Notes: a model not told the origin generated them from the sequence alone. DNA of 22,294 nt from Thiomicrorhabdus sp. (GCA_021648185.1 JAKITH010000005.1:1-22294); one strand, 5' to 3'. Numbered from the stretch's first letter, positions 7,781 to 16,656 are shown. Numbers and translations: made by a program.

Positions 7781-8554
7781 ATGAATCAAGGATTTCAACA
7801 CGCGTTAACGCATTGGGCACTTACTCAGAATGGACGTGCCGTTTTTGAGCAAGAAAAAATATTGTTAGACGATGCCGTCAAAAACTTATTTGGCTATTAT
7901 TGTGTACAAATAGGGGCTCCCACTCTGGAAAGTGTTATGTCAGAAAGTCGCATTCAATATAAAGTATTAGTGGCTTCTGAACTGAAAGAAGCGGGGGGAG
8001 AATATAGTGCTCACTGCCATTTTGTCAAAGCCGATTTAGACTATCTTCCCATCGCAAAAGACAGTACCGATGTGGTGATTTTGCCTCACACGTTAGAGGT
8101 GGCCGCAGACCCTTATTATTTATTACGCCAAGTAGATTCCATGTTGCGTCCAGAAGGACATATTGTCATAACAGGGTTTAATCCGTTTGGTTGCTTGGTG
8201 ATGCGGTTTAGACTATTTAAAAAAACGCCCTTATTTCGAGAAGCGCAGTTGGAGCGATTAAGCCAAATTAAAATGTGGCTGGAGGTGTTAGGATACGATA
8301 TTCAGTTGCAACGCTACAGCACCGTGACCTGTTTTGCGCAAAGAGAGCAAAAAACCCGTCGAATTGCACTGTTAGAGTGGGTTGAAAAGCAACTGTCAAA
8401 AATTGGATTACAGTTTGGTAATGTATATTGTTTGGTTGCTAAAAAGCGAGTAGACAGCCCTACGTTAGTCGGTGCCAAATGGCACATGCCTCGATGGCGT
8501 ATTATGCCAAATAAGCGCCCAGTTTCAGTGGCGCGACACCATCGCTCTAAATAA
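7781..8554 (+). CDS. YafS-like class I SAM-dependent methyltransferase
   Basis: This 257-residue protein looks like the methyltransferase encoded beside gloB and dnaQ in many gammaproteobacteria (yafS in E. coli). Visible features are a degenerate SAM-binding motif near VQIGAP (about residue 48), KADLDYLPIAKDSTDVVILPHTLEVAADPYYLLRQVDSMLRPEGHIVITGFNPFG across the middle, which fits Methyltransf_11 motifs II-IV, and a basic C-terminus. The glycine-rich motif I is weak, as it is in this subfamily. The natural substrate is unknown to me. It has an AGGA ribosome-binding site and converges on dnaQ with only 15 bases between them. rnhA, usual at this place in enteric bacteria, is absent. Confidence 0.82.
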   Translation: MNQGFQHALTHWALTQNGRAVFEQEKILLDDAVKNLFGYYCVQIGAPTLESVMSESRIQYKVLVASELKEAGGEYSAHCHFVKADLDYLPIAKDSTDVVILPHTLEVAADPYYLLRQVDSMLRPEGHIVITGFNPFGCLVMRFRLFKKTPLFREAQLERLSQIKMWLEVLGYDIQLQRYSTVTCFAQREQKTRRIALLEWVEKQLSKIGLQFGNVYCLVAKKRVDSPTLVGAKWHMPRWRIMPNKRPVSVARHHRSK

Positions 8555-8569
8555 TGGTAAGCAGTTTTT

Positions 8570-9274
8570 TTACCAATTAAGAGATTTGCCAGAAGAGGCA
8601 GAGATGGCGTCGAGTTTTTGCTGGTGTGCCTGTTGTTCTATGTCATTAGCACGCAGCACTTTTAATGGCGCGCGACTGTTGGCATTGAATGTTTGAATGG
8701 TATTTTGTTCGGTTTCGCTTTTTTGGGACTGAGTACTAAGGCTTAAAGCAGTTTGTCCGCCCGTCATGGTTAAGTAAACGTCGGCTAAAATTTCGGAATC
8801 GAGTAGTGCGCCATGAAGGGTTCGATTGGAGTTATCAATGTAAAGCCGTTTACAAAGCGCATCTAAAGAGTTTCTTTGGCCAGGATACGCTTTTCGAGCC
8901 ATTTTGAGCGAATCGGTGATCTGGCAGTGATCTTCGATTTTCCCCCATTTATTCTTGGGCAATAAAGACAGCTCATTATTAATAAAGCCAACATCGAATG
9001 GCGCATTGTGAATAATTAATTCTGCACCGGTAACGTACTCCATAAAGTCATCAACAATGTCAGAAAAAAGGGGCTTACCTTTTAGAAACTCATCGGTAAT
9101 TCCATGAACATCAATCGCATCTTGAGGAACGGAGCGTTCTGGGAAAATATATTGATGATAATTATGGTGCGTTAAGCGTCGTTTAATTAGCTCTACCGCA
9201 CCAATCTCAATAATTCGGTCCCCAGTTTTAGGATCAAACCCCGTAGTTTCTGTATCTAAGATAATCTGACGCAT
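8570..9274 (-). CDS. dnaQ: DNA polymerase III epsilon subunit (3'-5' proofreading exonuclease)
   Basis: From the ATG at 9274 the protein has 234 residues, close to E. coli epsilon (243). DEDDh exonuclease motifs are complete: DTETTG at residues 7-12 (Exo I), HNAPFDVGF (Exo II) and HGALLDSEILADVYL (Exo III). A beta-clamp-binding motif of the Qxx[L/M]x[F/L] type follows directly as QTALSL, like QTSMAF in E. coli. The C-terminal tail (HQQKLDAISASSGKSLNW) resembles the segment that binds the alpha polymerase subunit. The frame extends upstream to 9331, but the ATG at 9274 begins at MRQIILDTETTG as in the family and has an AAGAGA ribosome-binding site, so I took it. It acts in the replicative polymerase core in the cytosol. 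Confidence 0.95.
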   Translation of the reverse strand: MRQIILDTETTGFDPKTGDRIIEIGAVELIKRRLTHHNYHQYIFPERSVPQDAIDVHGITDEFLKGKPLFSDIVDDFMEYVTGAELIIHNAPFDVGFINNELSLLPKNKWGKIEDHCQITDSLKMARKAYPGQRNSLDALCKRLYIDNSNRTLHGALLDSEILADVYLTMTGGQTALSLSTQSQKSETEQNTIQTFNANSRAPLKVLRANDIEQQAHQQKLDAISASSGKSLNW

Positions 9275-9358
9275 TTCTATTCTCTTTTCTGTAGAATTGT
9301 AGGCGATTATTTTAATGTAAAAAAATAGCATCGTGTATGTTTATAAAGGGTGAAAAAA

Positions 9359-9784
9359 ATGAGAATCAAAAAAGGCAGTCGAGTAACATTTCATTATGAG
9401 TTGCGAGATGAAAGTGGCAAAGTTGTGGATTCAACATTTTCAGGTGAACCCGTGATTTATATTCAGGGTGAAGGGGAAATTATTGAAGGGCTTGAAGAGT
9501 TTTTAGAGGGTGAAGAACCTGGATTTGAGGCGAAAATAACCATCCCTGCTGAAAAGGCTTATGGTGTGACAAATGAAGATTTGATTGTTTTTGCTGGGCC
9601 TGAAAACTTTGAAGACAATGTGGAAGTAGAGGTGGGTTCTACGGTTGAAACAGAAGATCCTGAGGGGGAAACAATCGTATTTCGAATTATTGAAGTCACT
9701 GAAGACCGTGTGTATTTAGATGGAAACCACCCTTTAGCGAATCAAACGTTAGACTATAAAGTGGAAGTTCTGGAAGTTCATTAA
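9359..9784 (+). CDS. FKBP-type peptidyl-prolyl cis-trans isomerase, SlyD/FkpB-like
   Basis: The protein has about 141 residues from ATG 9359 (144 from the GTG at 9350). The FKBP half is visible as VTFHYELRDESGKVVDSTF near the start and the chaperone insert-in-flap region follows (GLEEFLEGEEPG, IPAEKAYG, then an acidic insert), with the chain closing on NHPLANQTLDYKVEVLEV, the usual C-terminal strand of SlyD/FkpB proteins. The His-rich metal-binding tail of SlyD is missing, so it is closer to the short FkpB/SlyD-like forms. It has no signal peptide and should be cytosolic. The GGG just upstream of ATG 9359 makes that start more likely than the GTG. Very acidic composition is a feature of this family. 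A strong terminator follows. Confidence 0.88.
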   Translation: MRIKKGSRVTFHYELRDESGKVVDSTFSGEPVIYIQGEGEIIEGLEEFLEGEEPGFEAKITIPAEKAYGVTNEDLIVFAGPENFEDNVEVEVGSTVETEDPEGETIVFRIIEVTEDRVYLDGNHPLANQTLDYKVEVLEVH

Positions 9785-9788
9785 TGAC

Positions 9789-9824
9789 ATGGCTCAAGCA
9801 GTACTTGAGCCGTTATTTTTTTGT
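9789..9824 (+). terminator. Rho-independent terminator after the FKBP gene
   Basis: A perfect 8-bp stem, GGCTCAAG (9791-9798) with CTTGAGCC (9804-9811) and a 5-base loop, is followed by GTTA and seven T. It starts a few bases past the stop codon. It has no T run on the other strand, so it serves the plus strand only. Confidence 0.9.
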
Positions 9825-9826
9825 TT

Positions 9827-10519
9827 TTAATCTTTTAAGTCGCCACATTTTAAGTTACCCGGTACCGCAATGTGGATACGTTTTGGATTGGGTAAGTTTA
9901 GATTGTCCATAATGGTTGAAAAGTCTTCAAATGACTTTCCTGCGCCAATACGTGCATTGAAGGCTTTTTCTTCCCCAATGGTGGATTGGCTGAATCCTTT
10001 ATAGTCATGTGCGGGAAAGACAATGGTATGGTCGGGCAGGCTAAATAATTTTTGGGTAATGGAGTGATAAAGGGCTTGGTTGCTACCTAGTTGAAAATCG
10101 GTTCGACCACAGTCTCGAATAAGCAAGGAATCGCCTGTAAAGGCGGCGCCTTCAATCAAGTAGGTGCTGTCATTATCGGTATGACCCGGTGTATGAAGCA
10201 CCCGAATCTCTTGAGTCCCCAGTTTTAAAATATCATTTTCAGAGGTAAGAATGTCGGCGCACTTAGAGCCTGAGTTTTTATGAATGGCAATTTTGGCATT
10301 TGTTTTTTTACGTAAAGGACCCGCTCCGGTAATGTGATCGGCATGAACATGGGTCTCTAAGAGATATTTTAGAGTTAATCCCAGTTCTGTAATGTGCTGA
10401 AAGTCGCGTTCAACTTGTTCAAGTACGGTATCAATAATGGCGGCTTCTTTGCTGACTTCATCCCAAATTAAATAGGTATAGGTCCAAGTGTCGTAATCAA
10501 ATAATTGACGAATTTTCAT
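9827..10519 (-). CDS. Persulfide dioxygenase, ETHE1/SdoA-like (metallo-beta-lactamase fold)
   Basis: This 230-residue protein has the metallo-beta-lactamase core without the glyoxalase II C-terminal domain, which is the ETHE1 architecture. Motifs are HVHADH at residues 57-62, LHTPGHTDND, FTGDSLLIRDCGRTDFQ and FPAHDY. The RDCGRTDFQ block is characteristic of ETHE1-type enzymes, which use a single iron to oxidise glutathione persulfide to sulfite and glutathione. That fits a sulfur-oxidising or sulfide-detoxifying cell. It has no signal peptide, so it should be cytosolic. It is divergent from hrpA and convergent with the FKBP gene, and appears to be transcribed alone. A sulfurtransferase fusion, common in the family, is not present. 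Other thiol hydrolases of this fold are the main alternative. Confidence 0.88.
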   Translation of the reverse strand: MKIRQLFDYDTWTYTYLIWDEVSKEAAIIDTVLEQVERDFQHITELGLTLKYLLETHVHADHITGAGPLRKKTNAKIAIHKNSGSKCADILTSENDILKLGTQEIRVLHTPGHTDNDSTYLIEGAAFTGDSLLIRDCGRTDFQLGSNQALYHSITQKLFSLPDHTIVFPAHDYKGFSQSTIGEEKAFNARIGAGKSFEDFSTIMDNLNLPNPKRIHIAVPGNLKCGDLKD

Positions 10520-10541
10520 CGTAAGTGCCTTGTACTTTGTT

Positions 10542-10592
10542 TGTTATAATGTGCCTAAATCGCTTATGTGTCATAGAGTTTACCTATCTATG
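10542..10592 (+). promoter_or_regulatory. Extended -10 promoter and inverted repeat ahead of hrpA
   Basis: TGTTATAAT (10542-10550) is an extended -10 element with a perfect TATAAT. About 20 bases later CATAGA (10572-10577) pairs with TCTATG (10587-10592) across a 9-base spacer, so the roughly 95-base leader of hrpA starts with a small hairpin or operator. No Shine-Dalgarno sequence is visible before the hrpA ATG at 10654. Confidence 0.5.
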
Positions 10593-10653
10593 TATAAGTA
10601 CAAATGTGTAAATCAGTGAATTATTATCCTTATATAAAGTTATCCCGTCAACT

Positions 10654-13600
10654 ATGAATTCTATTTTGTTTCCTTCACAAAAAAACGATCTATTTCCCGT
10701 ACTTGAACAGTGTATGGCAAAAGATCGTTTTGCTTTGCAACGTGCGCTTAATAAGCTTGATTTTACCCAATTAACGGAACAGGATGTTGCGTGGAAGACG
10801 TGGGCAGAAAAAGTACAGCGTTCATTAGATGTGACACAAGACCGAAAATCAAGAGTGCCTAAGATTGAATACGATACGGCGTTGCCTGTTGCGGCAAAAA
10901 AAGAGCATCTGGTAGAGCTGATTCGAGATAACCAAGTGGTGGTGATTGCGGGTGAAACAGGTTCAGGTAAAACCACGCAAATTCCTAAGATTTGTTTGGA
11001 GGCGGGGCGGGGGGTTCGCGGAAAAATTGGTTGCACTCAACCCAGACGACTGGCGGCTAAAAGTGTCTCAGAGCGAATTTCAGAAGAGCTAGGTTCCCCT
11101 TTAGGGGAGCTGGTTGGGTATCAAGTTCGTTTTTTAGATATGGTGAAAGCGCACAGTTTAATTAAGGTGATGACCGACGGTATTTTGTTGGCAGAAGTAC
11201 AAAACGATCGTTTTTTAACGCAGTATGACACCATTATTATTGATGAGGCGCATGAGCGCAGTATTAACATTGATTTTTTATTGGGTATTCTCAAGCAGCT
11301 CCTGTTAAAGCGTGCAGATTTAAAAGTCATTATTACTTCGGCCACCATTGATACCCAGCGTTTTGCCGAACACTTTACTTTGAACGGTAAGCGTCCACCG
11401 GTGGTGGAGGTTTCTGGACGTACGTTTCCCGTTGAATTACGTTACCTTCCGCTGGCCTCTTATGAGGATGATGCTGGTAATGAAATTGAGCAAGACATGA
11501 CCACAGGCATTGCCGATGCCATTGATGAATTGTCGGTAGAAGATCCTTTTGGTGATGTACTGGTGTTTCAAGTGGGTGAGCGAGACATTAAAGAAACCGC
11601 CGAAGTGTTGCGCAAGCGTAATTTAAAAAATACAGAAATTGTGCCGTTGTACGCACGGCTTTCGATGGCAGATCAACAAAAGATTTTTCAAACCTCACAA
11701 AAACGTCGAATTATTTTGAGTACCAATGTGGCAGAAACTTCGTTAACCGTTCCGGGTATAAAGTATGTCATTGATCCAGGCTTGGTTCGAATCAGTCGTT
11801 ACAGCGTGCGCAGCAAAGTACAACGCTTGCCCATTGAGAAAATTTCTCAAGCCTCCGCCAATCAGCGAAAAGGACGTTGCGGTCGCGTAAGTGATGGTAT
11901 CTGCATTCGTTTATACGATGAAGAGAGCTTTCGTGCACGTCCAGAATTTACCGATCCCGAGATACACCGAACGGCGCTGTCTTCGGTTATTTTAACCATG
12001 GCGCAGTTAAATCTTGGCGATGTGCAAAACTTCCCATTTATTGAAATGCCTGCGGATAAGGCGATTAATGATGGGTTTCGTCAATTACATGAGTTGGGAG
12101 CGTTAGACGAGCAACGACGATTAACTTCTGAAGGGCGACAGATTGCGAAGCTGCCCATCGATCCAAGTGTGGCTAAAATGGTCATAGAGGCCGAAAAAAA
12201 TGGTGTTTTAGCAGAGCTTATTGTGATTGCGGCGGCACTGAGTATTCAAGACCCCAGGGACATGAATCAAACGACCATGCAAGCCGCTCGAATTGCGCAT
12301 AAAGCCTTTGAAGATGAACGATCGGATTTTCTGTTCTTTTTAAATTTATGGCATTTTTATGAGCATCAACGCCGTCATTTAACTCAAAATAAATTGCGGA
12401 AATTGTGTAAAACCAATTTTTTATCGTACATGAGAATGCGCGAGTGGCATGAGTTAACGGTACAGTTGGAGCAGAGCTTAAAGCGTATCGGAATGCGGGT
12501 GGGTAAACTCCACTTGTTTGAAGAGAAGCGCAAAACCAATAAACAAGGCATTATAACGGATGAGGTGCAAGAGCGATTAAGCGATTTACACAGTGTGGCG
12601 GTGCATAAATCCTTGCTGGCAGGATTATTGGGCAATGTCGCAATGCGGGATGATGATAAATCGTTTTTAGGGGCACGTAGTACCAAATTGTTTATTCATC
12701 CGAGTTCCACTTTGTTTAAACGTAAACCCAAGTGGATGTTAGCGGGAGAGCTGGTAGAAACCACCAAGGTCTATGCGCGTAATAATGCCGCGATTGACAT
12801 TGGTTGGGTAGAAGTCCTCGCTAAACACTTAATTAAACACAGTTATAGTGATCCGCATTGGCAAAAAAAGCGTGGTCAAGTGGGGGGGTACGAATCGGTT
12901 ACGCTCTATGGTTTACCTATCGTGAACCGACGACACTGTAATTATGGTCCGATTAATCCAGAAGAGTCGCGTAAGATTTTTCTTCGCCATGGATTGGTGG
13001 AAGGGCAGCTGTTTTCTAAGGTTGGTTTTTTTGTACACAACCAAGCGTTGGTGCAAAAAATTGAGAAGTTGGAGCATAAATTACGCCGTCCCGATTTTTT
13101 GGTGGACGATGAACGCATTTATCAGTTTTATGATGAACGCATTCCAAAAGGTCTTTACAGCAAACCCGCGTTTGAAAAATGGGCAAAGCGCGCTGAAAAA
13201 GAGACGCCAGAGTTAATTGAATCGCTCTATTTAACCGAAGATTATTTAATGAAGCAACAGGCCAATGCCTCTCTGTTGCAAGATTTTCCAGATCAAGTTC
13301 ATCTTGGAAATCAACTCTCTTTTGATGTGGATTATCATTTTGAACCTGGAAAACAGAGGGATGGTTTAATTTATCATCTGCCGTTATCCAGTTTAAATCT
13401 AGTGAAACCCGAGTCATTTGAATGGCTAACCCCTGGGTTATTAAAAGAGAAAACGGCTTTTTACATCAAATCACTTCCCAAGTCGTTAAGAAAACAATTT
13501 GTGCCCGTGCCGCAATTTGTTGCGCTTGTACTGGAAGAGATGTCTGCTGATAAAGCAGATTCTTATATTCACCAACTGGTTTGGGCATTGAATCGCCGTG

Positions 13601-14652
13601 GTCACGACAAAGTATCCAGTCAGCATTTTATGGACGTGGTATTGCCAGAGCATTTAACCCCCTTTTTTGTATTACAAGACGAGCAAGGAAAATCCCTTGC
13701 AGAGGGGAGTGACTTAGCCGATTTAAAAGCGCGTTATCAACATTTGGTGGATGCTAAAATCCAGCAACATCAATCGAAAGGTCAAGACAGTGATCAAGAG
13801 GTGGTTGCATGGGACTTTGGAGACTTGGCGACATCCCAAAAAATTAAACATCATAAAACAGAGATGGAGGCTTTTCCTGCGTTACAGCAAAAAGAGGGGA
13901 AAATTGTACTCACTTTGATGAGTGATCAGGCCGATGCCTTAAAAGGGCATGGAGAGGCCGTATTATCGTTAATACAACGGATGTTAGGCGATAAACTGAA
14001 GTACCTGCAAAAGAAGTTACCTTTGCAAAAAGCGTGTTTGTGTTATGCGCCTTATGGTACCTGTCAGGATTTAACAGAGCAGGTCATTGATCGAGCCTTA
14101 ATGCAGTTGGTCCCCGAACCTGAAGCCATTCGAACACAGACGGGGTTTGAAGCAGCGCTGGAGAAAGTACGATCACAGTGGATTGAACAGGCGCACGTTG
14201 TTGCGGGTCAAGTGAATGATATTCTGATACAGCACCAACAAATTACCAAACGGGTAAAAGGGCGCGTAAACCCGCGTTGGCTAGGTTCAATTGCCGATGT
14301 AAAGGTACAATTGGATGGCTTGATTGCAACCGATTTTGTTCGCTGTACGCCTGAAAACTGGTTTAAACAGATTGTGCGTTATTTAAAAGGCATTGAAGTG
14401 CGACTGGAAAAAATAGACCAAGACCCGAGTAAAGATCAGTTGGCGGTACGTCAAATTAAACCACTTTTAACGGAATATGACCGTTTATCAAAAGAGGCGG
14501 CTTATCAGCATACCTCGGGTTTAATGGAATTAAGGTGGTGGCTTGAAGAGTTGCGACTTTCCCTCTTTGCACAACCGATGAAGACGCTTAAGCCAGTGTC
14601 GATTAAGCGATTAGAGAAACAGATAAAAGAAACTAATGCCGCAGGTAAGTAA
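10654..14652 (+). CDS. hrpA: ATP-dependent RNA helicase HrpA (DEAH box)
   Basis: At 1332 residues this matches the large HrpA proteins (about 1300). Superfamily 2 helicase motifs lie in order: GETGSGKT at 100-107 (Walker A), TQPRR near 128, DEAH at 197-200, SAT at 229-231, TNVAETSLT at 357-365 and QRKGRCGR at 404-411. The helicase-associated HA2 and OB-fold regions follow, then the long HrpA-specific C-terminal region (DUF3418 type) of about 600 residues. In E. coli HrpA acts in mRNA processing and rescue of stalled, collided ribosomes; the role here is inferred from the family. The frame is intact throughout. The cytochrome gene follows 58 bases later on the same strand. Confidence 0.96.
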   Translation: MNSILFPSQKNDLFPVLEQCMAKDRFALQRALNKLDFTQLTEQDVAWKTWAEKVQRSLDVTQDRKSRVPKIEYDTALPVAAKKEHLVELIRDNQVVVIAGETGSGKTTQIPKICLEAGRGVRGKIGCTQPRRLAAKSVSERISEELGSPLGELVGYQVRFLDMVKAHSLIKVMTDGILLAEVQNDRFLTQYDTIIIDEAHERSINIDFLLGILKQLLLKRADLKVIITSATIDTQRFAEHFTLNGKRPPVVEVSGRTFPVELRYLPLASYEDDAGNEIEQDMTTGIADAIDELSVEDPFGDVLVFQVGERDIKETAEVLRKRNLKNTEIVPLYARLSMADQQKIFQTSQKRRIILSTNVAETSLTVPGIKYVIDPGLVRISRYSVRSKVQRLPIEKISQASANQRKGRCGRVSDGICIRLYDEESFRARPEFTDPEIHRTALSSVILTMAQLNLGDVQNFPFIEMPADKAINDGFRQLHELGALDEQRRLTSEGRQIAKLPIDPSVAKMVIEAEKNGVLAELIVIAAALSIQDPRDMNQTTMQAARIAHKAFEDERSDFLFFLNLWHFYEHQRRHLTQNKLRKLCKTNFLSYMRMREWHELTVQLEQSLKRIGMRVGKLHLFEEKRKTNKQGIITDEVQERLSDLHSVAVHKSLLAGLLGNVAMRDDDKSFLGARSTKLFIHPSSTLFKRKPKWMLAGELVETTKVYARNNAAIDIGWVEVLAKHLIKHSYSDPHWQKKRGQVGGYESVTLYGLPIVNRRHCNYGPINPEESRKIFLRHGLVEGQLFSKVGFFVHNQALVQKIEKLEHKLRRPDFLVDDERIYQFYDERIPKGLYSKPAFEKWAKRAEKETPELIESLYLTEDYLMKQQANASLLQDFPDQVHLGNQLSFDVDYHFEPGKQRDGLIYHLPLSSLNLVKPESFEWLTPGLLKEKTAFYIKSLPKSLRKQFVPVPQFVALVLEEMSADKADSYIHQLVWALNRRGHDKVSSQHFMDVVLPEHLTPFFVLQDEQGKSLAEGSDLADLKARYQHLVDAKIQQHQSKGQDSDQEVVAWDFGDLATSQKIKHHKTEMEAFPALQQKEGKIVLTLMSDQADALKGHGEAVLSLIQRMLGDKLKYLQKKLPLQKACLCYAPYGTCQDLTEQVIDRALMQLVPEPEAIRTQTGFEAALEKVRSQWIEQAHVVAGQVNDILIQHQQITKRVKGRVNPRWLGSIADVKVQLDGLIATDFVRCTPENWFKQIVRYLKGIEVRLEKIDQDPSKDQLAVRQIKPLLTEYDRLSKEAAYQHTSGLMELRWWLEELRLSLFAQPMKTLKPVSIKRLEKQIKETNAAGK

Positions 14653-14710
14653 AAATTAGGATAGAATAGCGGCCGAAAAATTCATTTATTTATAAAAAAG
14701 GATCCTCTAG

Positions 14711-15358
14711 ATGACGATTTTATTGAAAAACAAAGCACCTTATATTCTATCTTGTGTTCTATTAAGTTCCGCAGTGTTATTAAGCGCAGGTTGCTCAAAT
14801 GAGGGAGCTGATGGAGCGGCTGAAAATGCTCCTTCAGGCTTGTTAGAAAAAACTGCCGCTGCAGCGACGGGCGTGGTTGATGATGCAAAAAATGCAGTAG
14901 AAAAGACGACTGATGCCGTTAATACTGTAGTGGCTGAGACAAAAACAGCAGTTGTAGAAACGACCGATAAAGCAGTTGAAGTCGTATCTGATGTAAAAAC
15001 AGCTGTTGTAGAAACAACCGACAAAGCAGCGACGGTTGTTTCGGATGCTAAGGACGCTATTGTTGAAAAAACAGACGCGGTGAAGCAAGCGGTAGTGAGT
15101 GAGAAAAAAGCCTCTGTTCCCGCGGTAGACGGGGCAAAGATATATGCGTCTTGTTCTGGTTGTCACGGTGCTAATGCAGAGGGTGGGGTTGGGCCAAACT
15201 TAAACGCTCAAACGGCTTCAGATGTGGCAGACAAATTAAATCGCTATAAAGCGGGTGAGCAAATTGGACCAATGTCAGGGATGATGACACCAATTGCTAA
15301 GGGCTTAAGTGACGCTGAAATTAAAGCGGTTGCAGGTTATGTTGTAACGCTTAAGTAA
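14711..15358 (+). CDS. c-type cytochrome lipoprotein with helical repeats
   Basis: This 215-residue protein has three parts. First is a lipoprotein signal peptide with lipobox LSAGC (Cys28), so it should be membrane-anchored and face the periplasm. Next are four 18-residue repeats (61-132) rich in Ala, Val, Thr, Lys and Asp, patterned like an amphipathic helix or coiled coil (VVETTDKA, VVSDAKDA). Last is a mono-haem cytochrome c domain with CSGCH at 148-152 and likely Met ligand in GPMSGMM at 186-192, about 70 residues long, of the cytochrome c5/class I type. The helical segment probably acts as a spacer between membrane and haem domain. A role in periplasmic electron transfer is inferred; no partner oxidase or dehydrogenase is nearby. 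Start ATG 14711 has an AAGGA site 8 bases upstream. A strong terminator follows. Confidence 0.9.
   Translation: MTILLKNKAPYILSCVLLSSAVLLSAGCSNEGADGAAENAPSGLLEKTAAAATGVVDDAKNAVEKTTDAVNTVVAETKTAVVETTDKAVEVVSDVKTAVVETTDKAATVVSDAKDAIVEKTDAVKQAVVSEKKASVPAVDGAKIYASCSGCHGANAEGGVGPNLNAQTASDVADKLNRYKAGEQIGPMSGMMTPIAKGLSDAEIKAVAGYVVTLK
14891..15106 (+). repeat. Four tandem 54-bp units encoding 18-residue helical repeats
   Basis: Residues 61-78, 79-96, 97-114 and 115-132 of the cytochrome are aligned 18-mers. The middle two are nearly identical (TAVVETTDKA, then xxVVSDxK), and the outer two are more diverged. The DNA units are clearly related but have drifted at synonymous positions, which points to an old duplication kept for its protein pattern. 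Confidence 0.8.
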
Positions 15359-15381
15359 GTAATTATCTTTTTAAGCTTTAT

Positions 15382-15410
15382 AAAAAAGCCCCAAATTTGG
15401 GGCTTTTTTT
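15382..15410. terminator. Bidirectional terminator between the cytochrome gene and ygfZ
   Basis: A perfect 14-bp inverted repeat, AAAAAAGCCCCAAA with TTTGGGGCTTTTTT, is flanked by A6 on one side and T7 on the other. The GC core with runs on both sides serves both convergent genes. Confidence 0.93.
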
Positions 15411-15433
15411 GTTTTTACCTCTTTTTTTCGATG

Positions 15434-16531
15434 CTATTCATCGTCTGTCACAGAATAGGGAAGGGGTTCAATAAAGGCTAAATCACCCGATTCAGTGCGT
15501 AAGTCACCTTCAATGCTTTCTAGGGTTTTTAAGGTTCCAACCGCCAAACAGAGTGTACCTTCAAAAATATTAGGGTTGGCCGTAATGACCGTAAGTTTAT
15601 GTTTTTTACCTTCGTGATCGATTAAAAAGAGTATTTTTCCTGGCTTTAATTCCAACAGAGATTCTGTGCGTATACGAAACATGCGTTTGGTAACTTTGCC
15701 ACGGTAATGCACCCTGGCAATCATCTCTTGCCCTGGAAAGCAGCCTTTTTGAAAATCAATGGCATTCAGTTTATCTAAATTCAAAAACTGAGCTAAAAAT
15801 TGAGCACTGGTTTGTTCGGTAATCTCGGGGATTCCAGATGCAATATTGAGCAAATTCCAATCGTAAGAGTTTGTAACGTCGGCATTACCTTTTAAGCTCT
15901 TCCATACCTTTTTCATTTGATCGGCTGGGCCAAATAACTCATATTTGTGATAGGGGCCGGGAACTTTAACCGCGCAAACATCCACCATGTCTTCCTCTTG
16001 AATGAAGGCCGTTTCATACTCATTTTTAATTTTGGTGTTTAATCGTCTTTGGATGTCTAAATCTGCAAAATCACCCGCAAATCCAATATGAATCATTTGG
16101 TTTGAAACGTCCGTTAGTTGGACATCTGAACGCATAACAAACATGCTTAAGCGTTTAAAAATGGCTTCTTTAAGCGAGTAATTAAAGCTTAAGTATAAGT
16201 TTTCTTGAAATTTAAATATTAAAAAAAGTGCTAAGACTTGTCCTTTTGGATCGCAATAAGCAGAGAGTTGAGCCTGGCTTTCAGTCACTTTTGTAATGTC
16301 GGTGGTGAGCTGTCCTTGCAAGAAACTTACCGCATCTGTTCCAGATACTTTAATGAGCCCTTGGTGGGTTAAGCTGGTTAATACGGGGCCATTTTTAATT
16401 AAAAAGCGTTCGAGTTCAGGTTGACCAAAGGTTTGAATTTGGCCTGTTGCATCAAACTGTACTTTTTGTTCGGTTAAAAAATCAAACCACAGGGGGTCTA
16501 AGCGAGAGGGTTGAGAAACCGTTGTTTTCAT
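15434..16531 (-). CDS. ygfZ: tRNA-modifying/Fe-S cluster maintenance protein YgfZ (folate-binding)
   Basis: The 365-residue protein carries the family signature KGCFPGQE at residues 262-269, with the conserved Cys264. The preceding region has the GcvT-like folate-binding fold: FLQGQLTTDI near 70 and AYCDPKGQVLALF near 91. In E. coli YgfZ uses folate and helps maintain certain Fe-S enzymes, including MiaB; it acts in the cytosol. It is slightly longer than E. coli YgfZ (326). ATG 16531 is the first in frame. It converges with the cytochrome gene across a bidirectional terminator and is divergent from cheW. The exact biochemical reaction is not established for the family. Confidence 0.93.
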   Translation of the reverse strand: MKTTVSQPSRLDPLWFDFLTEQKVQFDATGQIQTFGQPELERFLIKNGPVLTSLTHQGLIKVSGTDAVSFLQGQLTTDITKVTESQAQLSAYCDPKGQVLALFLIFKFQENLYLSFNYSLKEAIFKRLSMFVMRSDVQLTDVSNQMIHIGFAGDFADLDIQRRLNTKIKNEYETAFIQEEDMVDVCAVKVPGPYHKYELFGPADQMKKVWKSLKGNADVTNSYDWNLLNIASGIPEITEQTSAQFLAQFLNLDKLNAIDFQKGCFPGQEMIARVHYRGKVTKRMFRIRTESLLELKPGKILFLIDHEGKKHKLTVITANPNIFEGTLCLAVGTLKTLESIEGDLRTESGDLAFIEPLPYSVTDDE

Positions 16532-16656
16532 AATGTTTTTACCTTGTAATTTATGTGCAAGAGATAATACAGCAGGAAGGTGAAATTACAAAAAAAAACT
16601 GTAGTTGTTTGATATGAACGTTTGATATAGTAGTATGAATGCAGAGCCAAATAAAC

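Noticed and set aside
9275..9331. Longer dnaQ start at 9331.
   Set aside because: The extra 19 residues have no family counterpart, and the ATG at 9274 has a ribosome-binding site and the canonical N-terminus.
12892..12898. G7 in hrpA.
   Set aside because: It encodes Val-Gly-Gly in an intact frame of a long gene, with no promoter or start nearby.
14701..14712. GGATCCTCTAGA just before the cytochrome start, identical to part of a common cloning polylinker.
   Set aside because: The match stops after these bases on both sides and the region is a natural leader with a ribosome-binding site. A chance match is likelier than vector sequence.
14740..15166. Long minus-strand open frames opposite the cytochrome gene.
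   Set aside because: They mirror the low-complexity repeat codons on the other strand and show no start signals or recognisable protein features.
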